A stretch of DNA of 64,000 nucleotides. Origin: Lachnospiraceae bacterium. Lineage in GTDB: Bacteria > Bacillota > Clostridia > Lachnospirales > Lachnospiraceae. The notes below the pieces were generated by a model. That model was not told the origin of the DNA, did no database searches, and saw nothing but the letters and a program-made list of their open reading frames with translations. Below are positions 16,688-26,183 of the stretch, piece by piece (the stretch's first letter is position 1; each line of letters begins with the position of its first letter). The stretch is taken from positions 1 through 64,000 of the forward strand of contig JAGBBP010000020.1 in the NCBI GenBank assembly GCA_017938405.1, given 5' to 3'. A program made the position numbers and the translations under genes.

Positions 16688-17805
16688 TGAGCGTAAAGAT
16701 GGAATACAAAAAACAGGTAGATGCATTTTGTGATGCAAAGCACCGCATAACCGCTGCAGAACTGCTTCGCCTGGCAGAGGAGAAAGGTGCGGAGGATAAG
16801 ACCTACATTGAAGAAAAGGGAACGGTTATTGATTTTACGGAAAAACGAAACAGGAGAGCTGCTTGGAAGAAGGTGCTTTCCGCTGCATGTATTGCGATTG
16901 TGTTTTCTCTGGTGGCAACAACCACAGCATTGGCAGCCACCGGGAAACTGGGAGAACTGTTCCGGAAGATATTTAAGGATGAAACCACGGCAGATTTGGT
17001 AGAGGAAGGATATTTTTATGAAATCAATCAGACCGCAACAGAAGGAATTTTCCGTGTGGATTTGATGGCGGTTACGGGAGATATCAATACACCGAAGCTG
17101 GTATTTGAGGTATATGTAGACGATGAAAATCTGACAAGTTGCAACGACCGTATTTGTTTGTCCGCGTATACGTTGGGGGAAGAGCAATATGAAAATGAAC
17201 TGGATCTTTATACGACCTTTGACTCCTGGGGTGTAAAGGATGAAACAATCGATAATTTATATCACGTATCCTTCGACGGCGCCTCGGCGTGGATCAGTCA
17301 CGGGGAACCGGTAGTGGTCAGTGTAAGAGAGATTCGTTTCGAGCATGTGGCGCAACCGTATTTTGTGAATTTGGAGTATCGGTTTGCCCTGCCGCAGGGT
17401 GGTTTGCATCCGATAATACAAGAATATTACGGAGGTGTCCGGCTTCCGTCCGGAGAGGGTGACTACTATTTAAATTATGCGGAGTTTGGGGAATATGATT
17501 CCCGTTGCAGTTTCATGTTTCCGTATGACGGGATCTCCTTGGAAGGGCAGTACGCCACGCCGTTGGGGCTGGAGGCATTGCTTCAGATGCAGTGGGATTC
17601 CTTTGAGACCGGGCTTACCCTTGTTGTGGACGGGGTAGAATACGGAATGTGTTCGGAAGGGAAGTGCACCATATATCGTGACGAAACAGGAGAAGCGGGA
17701 CCGCCGGGGTGGTATCACGGATGGGTCATGTTTCCGGCAGTAAATGCTACGGCAGCAGAAGAAATTTACTTGAAGCAAGGGGAAAACAGGCTTCGAATCA
17801 AATAA
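16687..17805 (+). CDS. Probable membrane anti-sigma factor with a secreted sensor domain
   Basis: This 372-residue protein is translationally coupled to the ECF sigma factor (TGATG). It has a cytoplasmic N-terminal part of about 60 residues, one TM segment near 62-84, and an outer domain of about 285 residues beginning LFRKIFKDETTADLVEEGYFYEINQT. Size and topology resemble Clostridia anti-sigma proteins with a DUF4179-like region, though I cannot confirm the family. The key point is that the outer domain recurs twice in each of the next two lipoproteins: shared marks are E/D-x-S/T-A-x-L/I-V/I-E-x-GY, an AVTGD-like motif, NLYHV, and a C-terminal VxGxEYxx strand. Anti-sigma function is inferred from order and coupling. 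Confidence 0.75.
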   Translation: MSVKMEYKKQVDAFCDAKHRITAAELLRLAEEKGAEDKTYIEEKGTVIDFTEKRNRRAAWKKVLSAACIAIVFSLVATTTALAATGKLGELFRKIFKDETTADLVEEGYFYEINQTATEGIFRVDLMAVTGDINTPKLVFEVYVDDENLTSCNDRICLSAYTLGEEQYENELDLYTTFDSWGVKDETIDNLYHVSFDGASAWISHGEPVVVSVREIRFEHVAQPYFVNLEYRFALPQGGLHPIIQEYYGGVRLPSGEGDYYLNYAEFGEYDSRCSFMFPYDGISLEGQYATPLGLEALLQMQWDSFETGLTLVVDGVEYGMCSEGKCTIYRDETGEAGPPGWYHGWVMFPAVNATAAEEIYLKQGENRLRIK

Positions 17806-17824
17806 TTTAAGTGAGGATAAAGAG

Positions 17825-19852
17825 ATGAAGAAAAAAAGAATGATGTTACTTGTATTGGTGACAGTGTTTGCATTTGCGGGCTGCGCCAAGGAGGGGACGG
17901 ATACGTTGGGCAAGGGGACTGAAATCTCCGTGCCGGGCCAAGAGGCGGAAAATACCGATGATAAAGGAAACCCGACTGCTACCCCGAAACCGACGGCAAC
18001 ACCGGTACCGACACAGACGCCGGAACAGATTGCACTGGCTTCCTGCCTGCGCCGGGATTTTAAGGATGAAGTATCTGCGCGGATTGTGGAGAAGGGTTAC
18101 TTCTATGAGATGAACCAAACGGCAGAAGATGACAGATTCCGGTTTGATTTCAAAGCAATTACCGGTGACATGAAAACTCCGAAGCTAATGTTGGATGTGA
18201 CAGTAAAGGATGCGGCATTGGCAGAAGAGTATGATGTGATGAAGGTGTTTGTGTATACCTTGGGGTTAAATGCCTTTGATAATGAGAAGGAGTCTTTTTT
18301 ACCTGCGGAAGGGTACGGAAAGCGGGATGACACGGAGCGGAATTTATATCACGTTACCATAGAGGGTACGTCTGCATGGATGACGGTGGGAGACACCTTT
18401 GCGGTAGATGTGTGCGGAGTAAGCTTTGAATACATACAGGAGAATGATATGATATTCGAGTATGAAGTAGATACTCCGGAATATCGCATCACGGTACCGC
18501 AGTATGAATATCACCCGGTGCCGGAGATGGGATATGATGGGTTTTCGTATACCTACAAGGGGACGGAGTTTATGCTGGAACGGGCGGAATACGGGCAGTA
18601 TGCAACAAATCTGCGCTTTGTTACCATGGTTTCTGCAGAGACCATGAAAGAATATCCGGGGGGAGAACAACAGTATGCGGATTCTTTTGGGCCGACGTGG
18701 AAAGAGTTTCTGTCAACGTTGACCCTGGAATTGGACGGCACGGAATACCCGGTGGCAAATCATAATATGATGTCTTTTTTTGAGACAGGCAACGGGGATT
18801 ATAAAGGGGCAGGGTATGCCGAAGGGAAAGGAATTGATTTTGCCCGCGTATCTGAGGTGATTCTCTGGGCAGGAACTACCGGCTACGATTTAAAGACCGG
18901 AAGTAAGGTCCCGTTATCGAGACCGATACCAACGCCGACACCGGTACCGGAAGTGCCACAGGAACAGAAGGATTTTGCGGAACAGGTAAGAACCCTTTAC
19001 AAAGACGATGTATCTGCGTCCTTAATCGAACAAGGGTACTACCAGACGGTAAACGAAAGTTTTACCGATGCCATTTTCCGGTTTGACCTTAAGGCGGTGA
19101 CGGGAGATAAGGAAAACCGCAGAATGTTCTTTGATGTGTATGTGGATGATGCTGTTTTGGCGGCAACTTATGATAAGATTTGTCTGCGGGTAGGTTGTAT
19201 GCAGGAGGAATATTATGATCCGGAGAATGCATGGGCGTGGAATTGTACGGGCTACGGCTACCGGAATGAGGAAGTAGGGAATCTTTATCACGTGGCATTA
19301 AACGGAAAAATGTTTGGAATCGCACCGACGATGGTAGATATTTATCAGATCGGATTTGACGTAGATACAGATGAAAATAACGGGATTCAGTGGTACGACG
19401 TAAATCCGGAAGGCTGTCTTGTTACGGTACCGGAAGAGGTGTTCCATCCGACCATCTCTATGTGGTACAGCGAAGGAGATATGGTATTTACCCACGAAGG
19501 AAAGCGCTTTGATTTACAACAGACAATTTTCGGAAAATATAATACGGATCTTGCATTTTATACCGATATTGATGCGAAGGAGGTCCCGACGGATAGTACG
19601 GAACTGTGGAATTACAGGGAAGAGATGCAGAAGGATTGGTTAAGCTTTTCCGCAACCCTTCGTCTGGTGGCAGACGGCGTGGAATATCCGGTGATTGACG
19701 AAGAAGGAAAACGCGGTTATGTATGGTTTGATGTGACGGAAGGGCAGGAATCTTACCGCGGAAATGCCCATCCGTACTGCCCGCCGGTGGATTATATGGA
19801 AGCATCGGAGATACAGATTAAGTCCGGAGATACGATATATCGATTAAAGTAA
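17825..19852 (+). CDS. Lipoprotein with two copies of the anti-sigma sensor domain
   Basis: This 675-residue protein has a lipoprotein signal ending AFAGC (Cys20), a Thr/Pro linker (about 45-65; TPKPTATPVPTQTP), then two homologous domains at about 75-370 and 383-675. Each carries the series seen in the neighbouring anti-sigma factor: DEVSARIVEKGYFY and DDVSASLIEQGYYQ, FKAITGD and LKAVTGD, NLYHV, and a late EYPV strand. It starts 19 bp after the anti-sigma gene and is probably in its operon. A soluble or lipid-anchored copy of a sensor domain could bind the same ligand or compete with or present it; that is inference. I do not recognise a named family. Confidence 0.75.
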   Translation: MKKKRMMLLVLVTVFAFAGCAKEGTDTLGKGTEISVPGQEAENTDDKGNPTATPKPTATPVPTQTPEQIALASCLRRDFKDEVSARIVEKGYFYEMNQTAEDDRFRFDFKAITGDMKTPKLMLDVTVKDAALAEEYDVMKVFVYTLGLNAFDNEKESFLPAEGYGKRDDTERNLYHVTIEGTSAWMTVGDTFAVDVCGVSFEYIQENDMIFEYEVDTPEYRITVPQYEYHPVPEMGYDGFSYTYKGTEFMLERAEYGQYATNLRFVTMVSAETMKEYPGGEQQYADSFGPTWKEFLSTLTLELDGTEYPVANHNMMSFFETGNGDYKGAGYAEGKGIDFARVSEVILWAGTTGYDLKTGSKVPLSRPIPTPTPVPEVPQEQKDFAEQVRTLYKDDVSASLIEQGYYQTVNESFTDAIFRFDLKAVTGDKENRRMFFDVYVDDAVLAATYDKICLRVGCMQEEYYDPENAWAWNCTGYGYRNEEVGNLYHVALNGKMFGIAPTMVDIYQIGFDVDTDENNGIQWYDVNPEGCLVTVPEEVFHPTISMWYSEGDMVFTHEGKRFDLQQTIFGKYNTDLAFYTDIDAKEVPTDSTELWNYREEMQKDWLSFSATLRLVADGVEYPVIDEEGKRGYVWFDVTEGQESYRGNAHPYCPPVDYMEASEIQIKSGDTIYRLK

Positions 19853-19877
19853 AGCAGGGAAAGGTGAGAAGAAAGTT

Positions 19878-22800
19878 ATGAGAAAGAGAGCGTTTGTAAC
19901 AGGGCTGATCATAGCGGTTTTGTTTGCGGGATGCGGGAAAGAAACCGGGGAGCCGGCGGATTTGACCGGAAAAGTGACGCAAGCGACAGAGCCGACGGTA
20001 ACGGTTGAACCGACCAAAGCGCCGGACCCGACCGCGACGGTTTCGCTGACAAAAACACCGGAGCCGACGGCAACTCTTGCGCTGACCAAAGCACCGGAGC
20101 CGACGGCAACTCTTGCGCCGACCGAGACGCCGGAGCCGACAAAAGCGGTAGAACCGACCAATACGCCCGAGCCGACAAAAGTGACAGAACCGACGACAAC
20201 ACCGGTGCCGACAGCGACACCGAAACCGACGGCAACACCGGTGCCGACAGCGACACCGAAACCGACGGCAACACCGAAACCGACGGCGACACCAAAGCCG
20301 ACGGCAACACCGAAACCGACGGCAACGCCGGTGCCGTCGAAGACACCGGAGCAGATTGCACTGGCGAACGCGTTGCGAGAGGATTATAAGGATGAAGTGT
20401 CTGCGCAAATCGTAGAGAAAGGGTATTTTTATCCGGTGAACCAGACCGTGGAAGACGAGCATTACCGGATTGAGTTTAAGGCAGTTACCGGGGATATGGA
20501 AAAGCCGAAGCTGGTGATGGATGTTACGGTAAAAGATGAGAATCTGGGTGCGGCTTACGAGGAGATAAAAATATTTGTCCATACGCTTGGGGAAAGCGCC
20601 TATGAGGATGTGGACAATAAGTGGCCGAATGACGGACACGGAGTGAAAGATGCGACACAGCCGAATTTGTTTCATGTAATCGCCACGGGAAACCCTTACT
20701 GGATGGCAAAGGGAGACCCGGTTGTGGTGGATGTGTGCGGAATTAATTTTAAGAATACCGAGTATTACGATTTTGAAATTGAACGGGAGATAAATACCCC
20801 GGAATTTCGTATCAATGTCCCGCAGTACGAATTCTATCCGGTACCGGAGCGGAAATATGCGGAGTTTGTGTACGAGTATAAGGGTCGGGAGTTTTTCCTG
20901 AAAGAGGCGGTATTCGGCCAGTATATCACCGAACTGTGCATGGCTTCTTATGCGGATGAAGAGACCGTAAAGGGATATGCGGGCGGCATTACCCAATATG
21001 AGGAGATGATACAGCCGGAATGGAAGGAATTCTATTCTGATTTGACGTTAGAGGTGGACGGGAGGTCGTATAAGGTAGCGCAGAACAATTATTACATGTC
21101 CTTTTCCGAAACCGCCGGCGCAAATGGTAATTTTGAGGGGACGGGTTATGGGGAGCTTTCGGGATTTGATTTTATAAAGGCTTCCGAGGTGATTCTCTGG
21201 GCAGGCACCACCGGCTATGATTTAAAGAACGGCAGCGGGACCCCGTTAAAGAGAGAATTGCAGGGGGCTGCAGAGACTCCGGAACTGCCTGTAACGCAGA
21301 AAGATTTGGCAGAACAGGTAAGAACTCTTTACAAAGATGAAGTGTCTGCATCTCTGATTGAGCAGGGATATTATCAGTCGGTAAACAAAAGCTTTACCGA
21401 CGGTATTTTCCGGTTTGAGTTTAAGGCCGTGACGGGAGATAAGGATAACCGCATGATGCTGTTTGATGTCTATGTGGATGATGCGGTGCTGGCGAAAGTC
21501 TATGATAAGATTTGTCTGCGGGTAGGATGTCACAGAGAAGAAAATTATGACCCGGAGAGTGACTGGGACTGGAACTGTACGGGATACGGTTACCGGAATG
21601 AGGAGGTAGGCAATCTTTATCACGTGTCCTTAAGAGGCGCCATATTCGGATATGCGCCGACGATGGTAGATATTTACCGCATCGGATTTGATACGGATAC
21701 GGACGAGGATAACGGAATCCGGTGGTATGACGTAAATCCGGAGGGTTGCCTTACGGAAATACCGGATGAGGTATTTTGTCCGATTCCTTCCATGGATTAC
21801 ACCGGAGGAAGGATGTTGTTTACCCACGAAGGAAAGCAGTATGAGCTGGGACAGACCACCTTCGGAGAATACAATACGGAATTTGCGTTCTATACCGAGA
21901 TTGATGCAAGCGGAGTGCCGACGGAGACTGCTGCGCTACAGGAGTATCGGAATGAAGTGCAGGCGGATTGGCTCGGTTTCTCTGCTACCCTTCGCCTGAT
22001 CGTAGACGGGGTGGAATATCCGGTGATTGACGAAGAAGAAAGACGGGGCTATGTGTGGTTTGAAGTGGAAGAAGGGGAGACCTCTTATCGCGGAAACGCC
22101 CATCCGTATTTCCCGGCGGTGGATTACACGGAAGTGTCGGAGATACTGATAAAGGCGGGAAATACGGTGTATCGTCTGAAAGGGCGGGAGACACGGACGG
22201 AGATGAAGGTAGAACAGGAACAAGAGACTTTCGCGGAAGGGTTCGGAATACAGATAAAAGATACGTTCCACGCTTTTGATGCAAAGACCGGAATTACGGA
22301 GTTTCAGAAGATTGACAGCAGGGTAAATGTGTGCAAAAGTGAAATCGAGGTAAAGTATTACGAGGAAGGAAGCTCGGAACCGAAGGAGTTTGAACCGGCA
22401 GAAGAGCCGGGGTTCGGCGTATACGAGGGTGATTTGGTAACCGCATACTGGGTGTATCGCCATCGTTGGTTCCATACAGCGGATAAGTCGATTGCTTCCA
22501 GCGTATTCCGGATTAACCGGGATTATTGTACCGATGACGGGTTGTGTGGAGATAGTACTTACGAGGAAGCGTTAACACTGGGATACCGTCCTTATATGCA
22601 GAATGAAGCTGTACGTATTTTTGATTGTCACGGAGAAGCAGACTGGAAAGAAGCGGAGCGTCTGGCAGAACAGGCAATCAGCGATAATTCTTTTGCCTGC
22701 CTAAAGAAGCTGGAAGACCCGTTCTGTGCCAGCCTGGGAGATATTTTTAAGATGCAGTATCTGTCCGATGACGTGGCAGCATTTTTAGAACAACTGGATC

Positions 22801-23021
22801 GGAGCTACAATCAGCCGCCGAAGGATACCTTCATCGGGATGATAGCCCTGGCCATGGAAGTACAAAAAATGCAAAACGGAGAAATCGATTGCTTTGTAAT
22901 GTACGCGGTGTCTTTCTATTATGAGGACAAAAAAGGCTTCCTGCCGTTGGAGATTCACGTATATACCAAGGCGGAAAATATAGAGCAGTGGGATGAGAGC
23001 TGGGGCGTAGACATTCAGTAA
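19878..23021 (+). CDS. Large lipoprotein: Thr/Pro repeat stalk, two sensor-like domains and a unique C-terminal domain
   Basis: This 1047-residue protein has a lipoprotein signal ending LFAGC (Cys19) and a stalk at about 30-160 of tandem PTATPKPTATP-type repeats. Two domains at about 167-465 and 476-770 are close paralogues of those in the preceding lipoprotein (for example GYGYRNEEVGNLYHV occurs in both). An unrelated C-terminal region of about 275 residues begins after a charged hinge near 770 and includes paired Cys (RDYCTDDGLC); it has no family I recognise. The stalk would carry the domains across the peptidoglycan. It is the last gene of the sigma operon, with a terminator about 30 bp downstream. 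Confidence 0.72.
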   Translation: MRKRAFVTGLIIAVLFAGCGKETGEPADLTGKVTQATEPTVTVEPTKAPDPTATVSLTKTPEPTATLALTKAPEPTATLAPTETPEPTKAVEPTNTPEPTKVTEPTTTPVPTATPKPTATPVPTATPKPTATPKPTATPKPTATPKPTATPVPSKTPEQIALANALREDYKDEVSAQIVEKGYFYPVNQTVEDEHYRIEFKAVTGDMEKPKLVMDVTVKDENLGAAYEEIKIFVHTLGESAYEDVDNKWPNDGHGVKDATQPNLFHVIATGNPYWMAKGDPVVVDVCGINFKNTEYYDFEIEREINTPEFRINVPQYEFYPVPERKYAEFVYEYKGREFFLKEAVFGQYITELCMASYADEETVKGYAGGITQYEEMIQPEWKEFYSDLTLEVDGRSYKVAQNNYYMSFSETAGANGNFEGTGYGELSGFDFIKASEVILWAGTTGYDLKNGSGTPLKRELQGAAETPELPVTQKDLAEQVRTLYKDEVSASLIEQGYYQSVNKSFTDGIFRFEFKAVTGDKDNRMMLFDVYVDDAVLAKVYDKICLRVGCHREENYDPESDWDWNCTGYGYRNEEVGNLYHVSLRGAIFGYAPTMVDIYRIGFDTDTDEDNGIRWYDVNPEGCLTEIPDEVFCPIPSMDYTGGRMLFTHEGKQYELGQTTFGEYNTEFAFYTEIDASGVPTETAALQEYRNEVQADWLGFSATLRLIVDGVEYPVIDEEERRGYVWFEVEEGETSYRGNAHPYFPAVDYTEVSEILIKAGNTVYRLKGRETRTEMKVEQEQETFAEGFGIQIKDTFHAFDAKTGITEFQKIDSRVNVCKSEIEVKYYEEGSSEPKEFEPAEEPGFGVYEGDLVTAYWVYRHRWFHTADKSIASSVFRINRDYCTDDGLCGDSTYEEALTLGYRPYMQNEAVRIFDCHGEADWKEAERLAEQAISDNSFACLKKLEDPFCASLGDIFKMQYLSDDVAAFLEQLDRSYNQPPKDTFIGMIALAMEVQKMQNGEIDCFVMYAVSFYYEDKKGFLPLEIHVYTKAENIEQWDESWGVDIQ
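19990..20346 (+). repeat. In-frame tandem repeats encoding the Thr/Pro stalk
   Basis: Units such as CCGACGGCAACACCG recur in 12-, 15- and 18-bp steps, most regular between 20200 and 20340 where units differ by one or two bases. All are multiples of three, so slippage would lengthen or shorten the stalk without frameshifting. The repeat also opens long empty frames on the other strand that are not genes. Confidence 0.8.
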
Positions 23022-23050
23022 AAGGGTTTACGTGATGATACAGGGAAACG

Positions 23051-23084
23051 GAAGGGCAGTCGTATCAAGATGCGACTGCCCCTT
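23051..23084 (+). terminator. Terminator of the sigma-lipoprotein operon
   Basis: GGGCAGTCG and CGACTGCCC pair as a 9-bp stem around TATCAAGATG, followed by a weak C/T-rich tail. It lies about 30 bp after the large lipoprotein stop codon. Confidence 0.65.
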
Positions 23085-23085
23085 C

Positions 23086-23115
23086 TTGCATTTTCGGGAG
23101 AGTGTGTGTTATACT
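23086..23115 (+). promoter_or_regulatory. Probable promoter of the fused ABC transporter
   Basis: TTGCAT (23086-23091), 18-bp spacer, TATACT (23110-23115), about 30 bp before the GTG start. The -35 box is weak and the -10 box is good. Confidence 0.5.
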
Positions 23116-23148
23116 GGGTAACGGAAAATGCGGAAAGGAGGGGCTCTT

Positions 23149-24702
23149 GTGGATAAGCAGACGAAGAAAAAGGTAGTGGCGTGGATAAAAGGCACTGCGG
23201 CGGTTGTGTTCTGGATTCTGATATGGCAATTGATTGTATTTTCTTTGGAGAAGAAAAGCGAAACGTCCATGGGAGGATACCTTTTGGTGGCATCGCCTCT
23301 TGAAACGGTAAAGACCTTCTTTGTATTGATCAAAACGCCGGAGTTTTGGAAGGCGGTAGGCTATTCTTTCGCAAAGATTGCGTCCGGCTTTTTCCTTGCT
23401 CTTTGTGCCGGAGTGGGCTGTGCGGTATTGGCTTCGGTGTCCGGCATTGTGAAAGCGTTGTTAAATCCGGTTTTGCGCCTGATTAAGGCGGTACCGGTTG
23501 CCTCCTTTATTATATTGGCACTTTTTTGGCTTTCTTCTTCCAAGAATTTGTCCGTATTGATCTCCTTTTTAATGGTTCTGCCGGTGATTTACACCAATGT
23601 ATTGCAGGGTATCGAATCTACGGACAAAGAACTTTTGGAGATGGCGACGGTGTTCCGAATACCTTTTAGAAAACGGATTCGATATATTTATATTCCGGCG
23701 GTATTGCCGTACTTTGTTTCGGCTTGTTCTGTCGGCCTCGGTTTTTGCTTTAAATCCGGAATTGCGGCGGAGATTATCGGCCTTCCGGCCAATTCCATCG
23801 GAGAACGGTTGTATGAAGCGAAGCTGTATTTGCTGACGGAGGAATTGTTTGCCTGGACGGCAGTGATTGTACTGGTCAGTGTAATTTTTGAAAAAGCGGT
23901 TATGCTTTTGGTAAAGGCATTGGCGAAGGGACTGGCCGGATACGGAAAAGAAACGGGTTCCGCCGGCGATACGGGAGAGAATGAAACGGCGGAATCCGGA
24001 GTTGCAACGGAAGCAGTGACAGAACCGGCGGAAGGAAACGGGAAAACGATACTTCCGGAGGAAGCGGAAGGTACTCTTGCCCCGACCTTACAGGATGCAC
24101 TTACAGGCATGAAAGAAAAGTCGCCGGTGAATGTAGCACAGTCGGGTTACGGCCTGTTTGAAGTAACGAAAAGATTTGAAGAGAAAACCGTATTGGAGCA
24201 GTTTTCTTTGACGATTGCACCGGGAGAAACGGTGGCGCTGATGGGAGCTTCCGGGTGTGGAAAAAGTACTGCGGGAAAGATTTTGCTTGGACTTTTAAAA
24301 GAAGATGCGGGAGAAGTGAAACGCCCGAAGCGTTTAGGGGCGGTGTTTCAGGAGGACCGGTTGTGCAAAGAGTTTGATGCCATAACCAACATTGCCATGG
24401 TGACGGGGGACGGTCAAGGAGCGGAAGCAGCCCTTAAGGAAGTGGGCCTTGCCGGAAGCGAAACGAAACCGGTGGCAGCCCTGTCCGGTGGCATGAAACG
24501 ACGGGTGGCCATTGTACGGGCCCTGCTTTCCGATGGGGAAGTGCTGGTATTGGATGAACCGTTTACGGGACTGGATGCCACGAACCGGCAAAAGATGATG
24601 TCTTATGTAAAAGAAAAGACCCGGGGGCGCAGTGTGCTTTTGATTACCCATAATGCGGAAGAGGCGGAGCGCCTGGCAGACCGGGTGATACGGTTGTCAT
24701 AG
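23149..24702 (+). CDS. ABC transporter with permease and ATPase fused in one chain (SsuC-SsuB type)
   Basis: This 517-residue protein joins two subunits normally made separately. The N-terminal half has about six TM segments and the SsuC/TauC-like EAA loop region (LEMATVFRIPFRKRIRYIYIP near 166-186). After a Glu/Ala-rich linker (about 270-325) comes an ATPase with Walker A GASGCGKST near 365, Q loop VFQEDRL near 400, signature LSGGMKRR near 443, Walker B LVLDEPFTGLD near 466 and switch His in LLITHN near 498. It should import the ligand of an NMT1/SsuA-type binding protein, probably the one at 11726. The GTG start has AAAGGAGG seven bases upstream; the ATG at 23128 lies before that site and is unlikely. 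Confidence 0.9.
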   Translation: MDKQTKKKVVAWIKGTAAVVFWILIWQLIVFSLEKKSETSMGGYLLVASPLETVKTFFVLIKTPEFWKAVGYSFAKIASGFFLALCAGVGCAVLASVSGIVKALLNPVLRLIKAVPVASFIILALFWLSSSKNLSVLISFLMVLPVIYTNVLQGIESTDKELLEMATVFRIPFRKRIRYIYIPAVLPYFVSACSVGLGFCFKSGIAAEIIGLPANSIGERLYEAKLYLLTEELFAWTAVIVLVSVIFEKAVMLLVKALAKGLAGYGKETGSAGDTGENETAESGVATEAVTEPAEGNGKTILPEEAEGTLAPTLQDALTGMKEKSPVNVAQSGYGLFEVTKRFEEKTVLEQFSLTIAPGETVALMGASGCGKSTAGKILLGLLKEDAGEVKRPKRLGAVFQEDRLCKEFDAITNIAMVTGDGQGAEAALKEVGLAGSETKPVAALSGGMKRRVAIVRALLSDGEVLVLDEPFTGLDATNRQKMMSYVKEKTRGRSVLLITHNAEEAERLADRVIRLS

Positions 24703-24760
24703 CTGTCAGAGAGAATTTGTGACCGGGATGGGATTGAAAAAAGCGGAAAGAGGTGAAAGC

Positions 24761-26137
24761 ATGGTAATCGAATTACCGAAGCAGGTAAAACAAATTATAA
24801 CTACGTTACAGGAGCACGGATACGAGGCTTACGCGGTAGGCGGATGTGTCAGGGATGCCATGCTGGGGAAGGAACCTCAGGATTGGGATATTACTACATC
24901 TGCGCTGCCGATGCAGGTAAAGTCTTTATTCCGTCGTACGGTGGATACGGGGATTCAGCATGGTACGGTAACGGTGCTTTTGGATAAAGAAGGGTTTGAA
25001 GTAACCACCTACCGGGTGGACGGGAAATACGAAGACGGACGGCACCCGAAGGAGGTGGCGTTTACCGCAAGTCTGACCGAGGATTTAAAACGCCGGGATT
25101 TTACGATAAACGCTATGGCATACAATGAAAAAGAAGGTCTGGTGGATTTGTTTTCCGGCGCGGAGGATTTAGACAGGGGAATCATCCGGTGTGTCGGTGT
25201 GGCGAAAGAACGGTTTTCGGAGGATGCCCTTCGGATTTTACGGGCATTTCGATTTTCGGCACAATTGGATTTTACAATAGAGGAAGAAACGTTGGCAGCG
25301 GCAAAAGAACTGGCCGGGACCTTACGCAAAATCAGTGCGGAACGGATTTATGCGGAGCTTACAAAGCTCTTGCTTTCGGAGCATCCGGGGCGGCTTTTGA
25401 CTGCCTATGAATGTGATATTACGGAAGTGATTTTGCCGGAGTTTGACCGGATGTGCGAGACACCGCAACGGCATCCGGCCCATTATACGAATGTGGGACT
25501 GCATTCTTTGGATACGGTACGCACGGTAAAGCAGATGTCGGAATACGGGGGAACGGCCGGTTTTTCTTCGGAGGAATTCCGGTACTTGCGTTTGGCGGCT
25601 TTATTTCATGATGTGGGAAAGCCGGACTGTCGCAGTACGGATGCAGAGGGTATTGACCATTTTCACGGACATGCAGAGGCCGGGGCGGATTCGGTGAAAA
25701 AGATTCTGCGTCGGTTAAAGGCGGACAATGCCACCATTGATACGGTGTCCCGTTTGGTGCGGTGGCACGATTACCCTTTTGTACCGGAGGAACGCCCGAT
25801 GCGTCGTGCCATGCATAAAATCGGAGCGGATTTGATTCCGCTTTTGTTGGAACTGCGCAGAGGGGATTTGGTGGCTCATGCGGAGCCGTACCGTACGGAA
25901 GGACCGGAAAATCTTCGAAAGGTATGGCAGGTGTTTTTGGGAATAAAAAGCAGGGAAGAGTGCACGTCCTTAAAAGACCTGGCGGTAAACGGAAGTGATT
26001 TGATTGCCGCGGGATTTGCACCGGGGAAGGAGCTGGGCGAGGTACTGAACCGGCTGTTGCTTTCGGTAATCGAAGCGCCGGAGCTGAATCAAAAGGAAGT
26101 ACTGCTTGCGGAAGCAAAGAAAAAGAGAGAAAGTTAA
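24761..26137 (+). CDS. cca: CCA tRNA nucleotidyltransferase with HD domain
   Basis: The 458-residue protein shows the class II nucleotidyltransferase head: YAVGGCVRDAMLGKEPQDWDI (catalytic DxD in DWD), TYRVDGKYEDGRHP, the RRDFTINAM motif and the ERFSEDALRILRAFRF neck. A C-terminal HD phosphohydrolase-like domain carries LAALFHDVGKP near 288 and HDYP near 340. It adds or repairs the 3' CCA of tRNAs, which fits the two local tRNA genes lacking encoded CCA. The chosen ATG at 24761 follows AGAGGTG; the upstream GTG frame to 24719 is less likely. Confidence 0.93.
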   Translation: MVIELPKQVKQIITTLQEHGYEAYAVGGCVRDAMLGKEPQDWDITTSALPMQVKSLFRRTVDTGIQHGTVTVLLDKEGFEVTTYRVDGKYEDGRHPKEVAFTASLTEDLKRRDFTINAMAYNEKEGLVDLFSGAEDLDRGIIRCVGVAKERFSEDALRILRAFRFSAQLDFTIEEETLAAAKELAGTLRKISAERIYAELTKLLLSEHPGRLLTAYECDITEVILPEFDRMCETPQRHPAHYTNVGLHSLDTVRTVKQMSEYGGTAGFSSEEFRYLRLAALFHDVGKPDCRSTDAEGIDHFHGHAEAGADSVKKILRRLKADNATIDTVSRLVRWHDYPFVPEERPMRRAMHKIGADLIPLLLELRRGDLVAHAEPYRTEGPENLRKVWQVFLGIKSREECTSLKDLAVNGSDLIAAGFAPGKELGEVLNRLLLSVIEAPELNQKEVLLAEAKKKRES

Positions 26138-26141
26138 TGAA

Positions 26142-26183
26142 AAGCAAGTCATCTGTGGAGAAACACAGAGGGCTTGTTTTTTT
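26142..26183 (+). terminator. Terminator after cca
   Basis: CAAG and CTTG bracket a TCTGTG/CACAGA stem with loop GAGAAA, followed by eight T. It starts about 5 bp after the cca stop codon. Confidence 0.8.

Noticed and set aside
20160..20346. Short regular repeats that might suggest a CRISPR array
   Set aside because: Units are 12-18 bp, contiguous, in frame with a coding sequence and lack unique spacers. They encode a Thr/Pro stalk.
19818..20996. A 392-codon minus-strand open frame rich in Arg and Cys
   Set aside because: It is the reverse reading of the Thr/Pro repeat and the first sensor domain of the large lipoprotein. It has no ribosome site and its odd composition comes from the repeated CCG/ACC codons.
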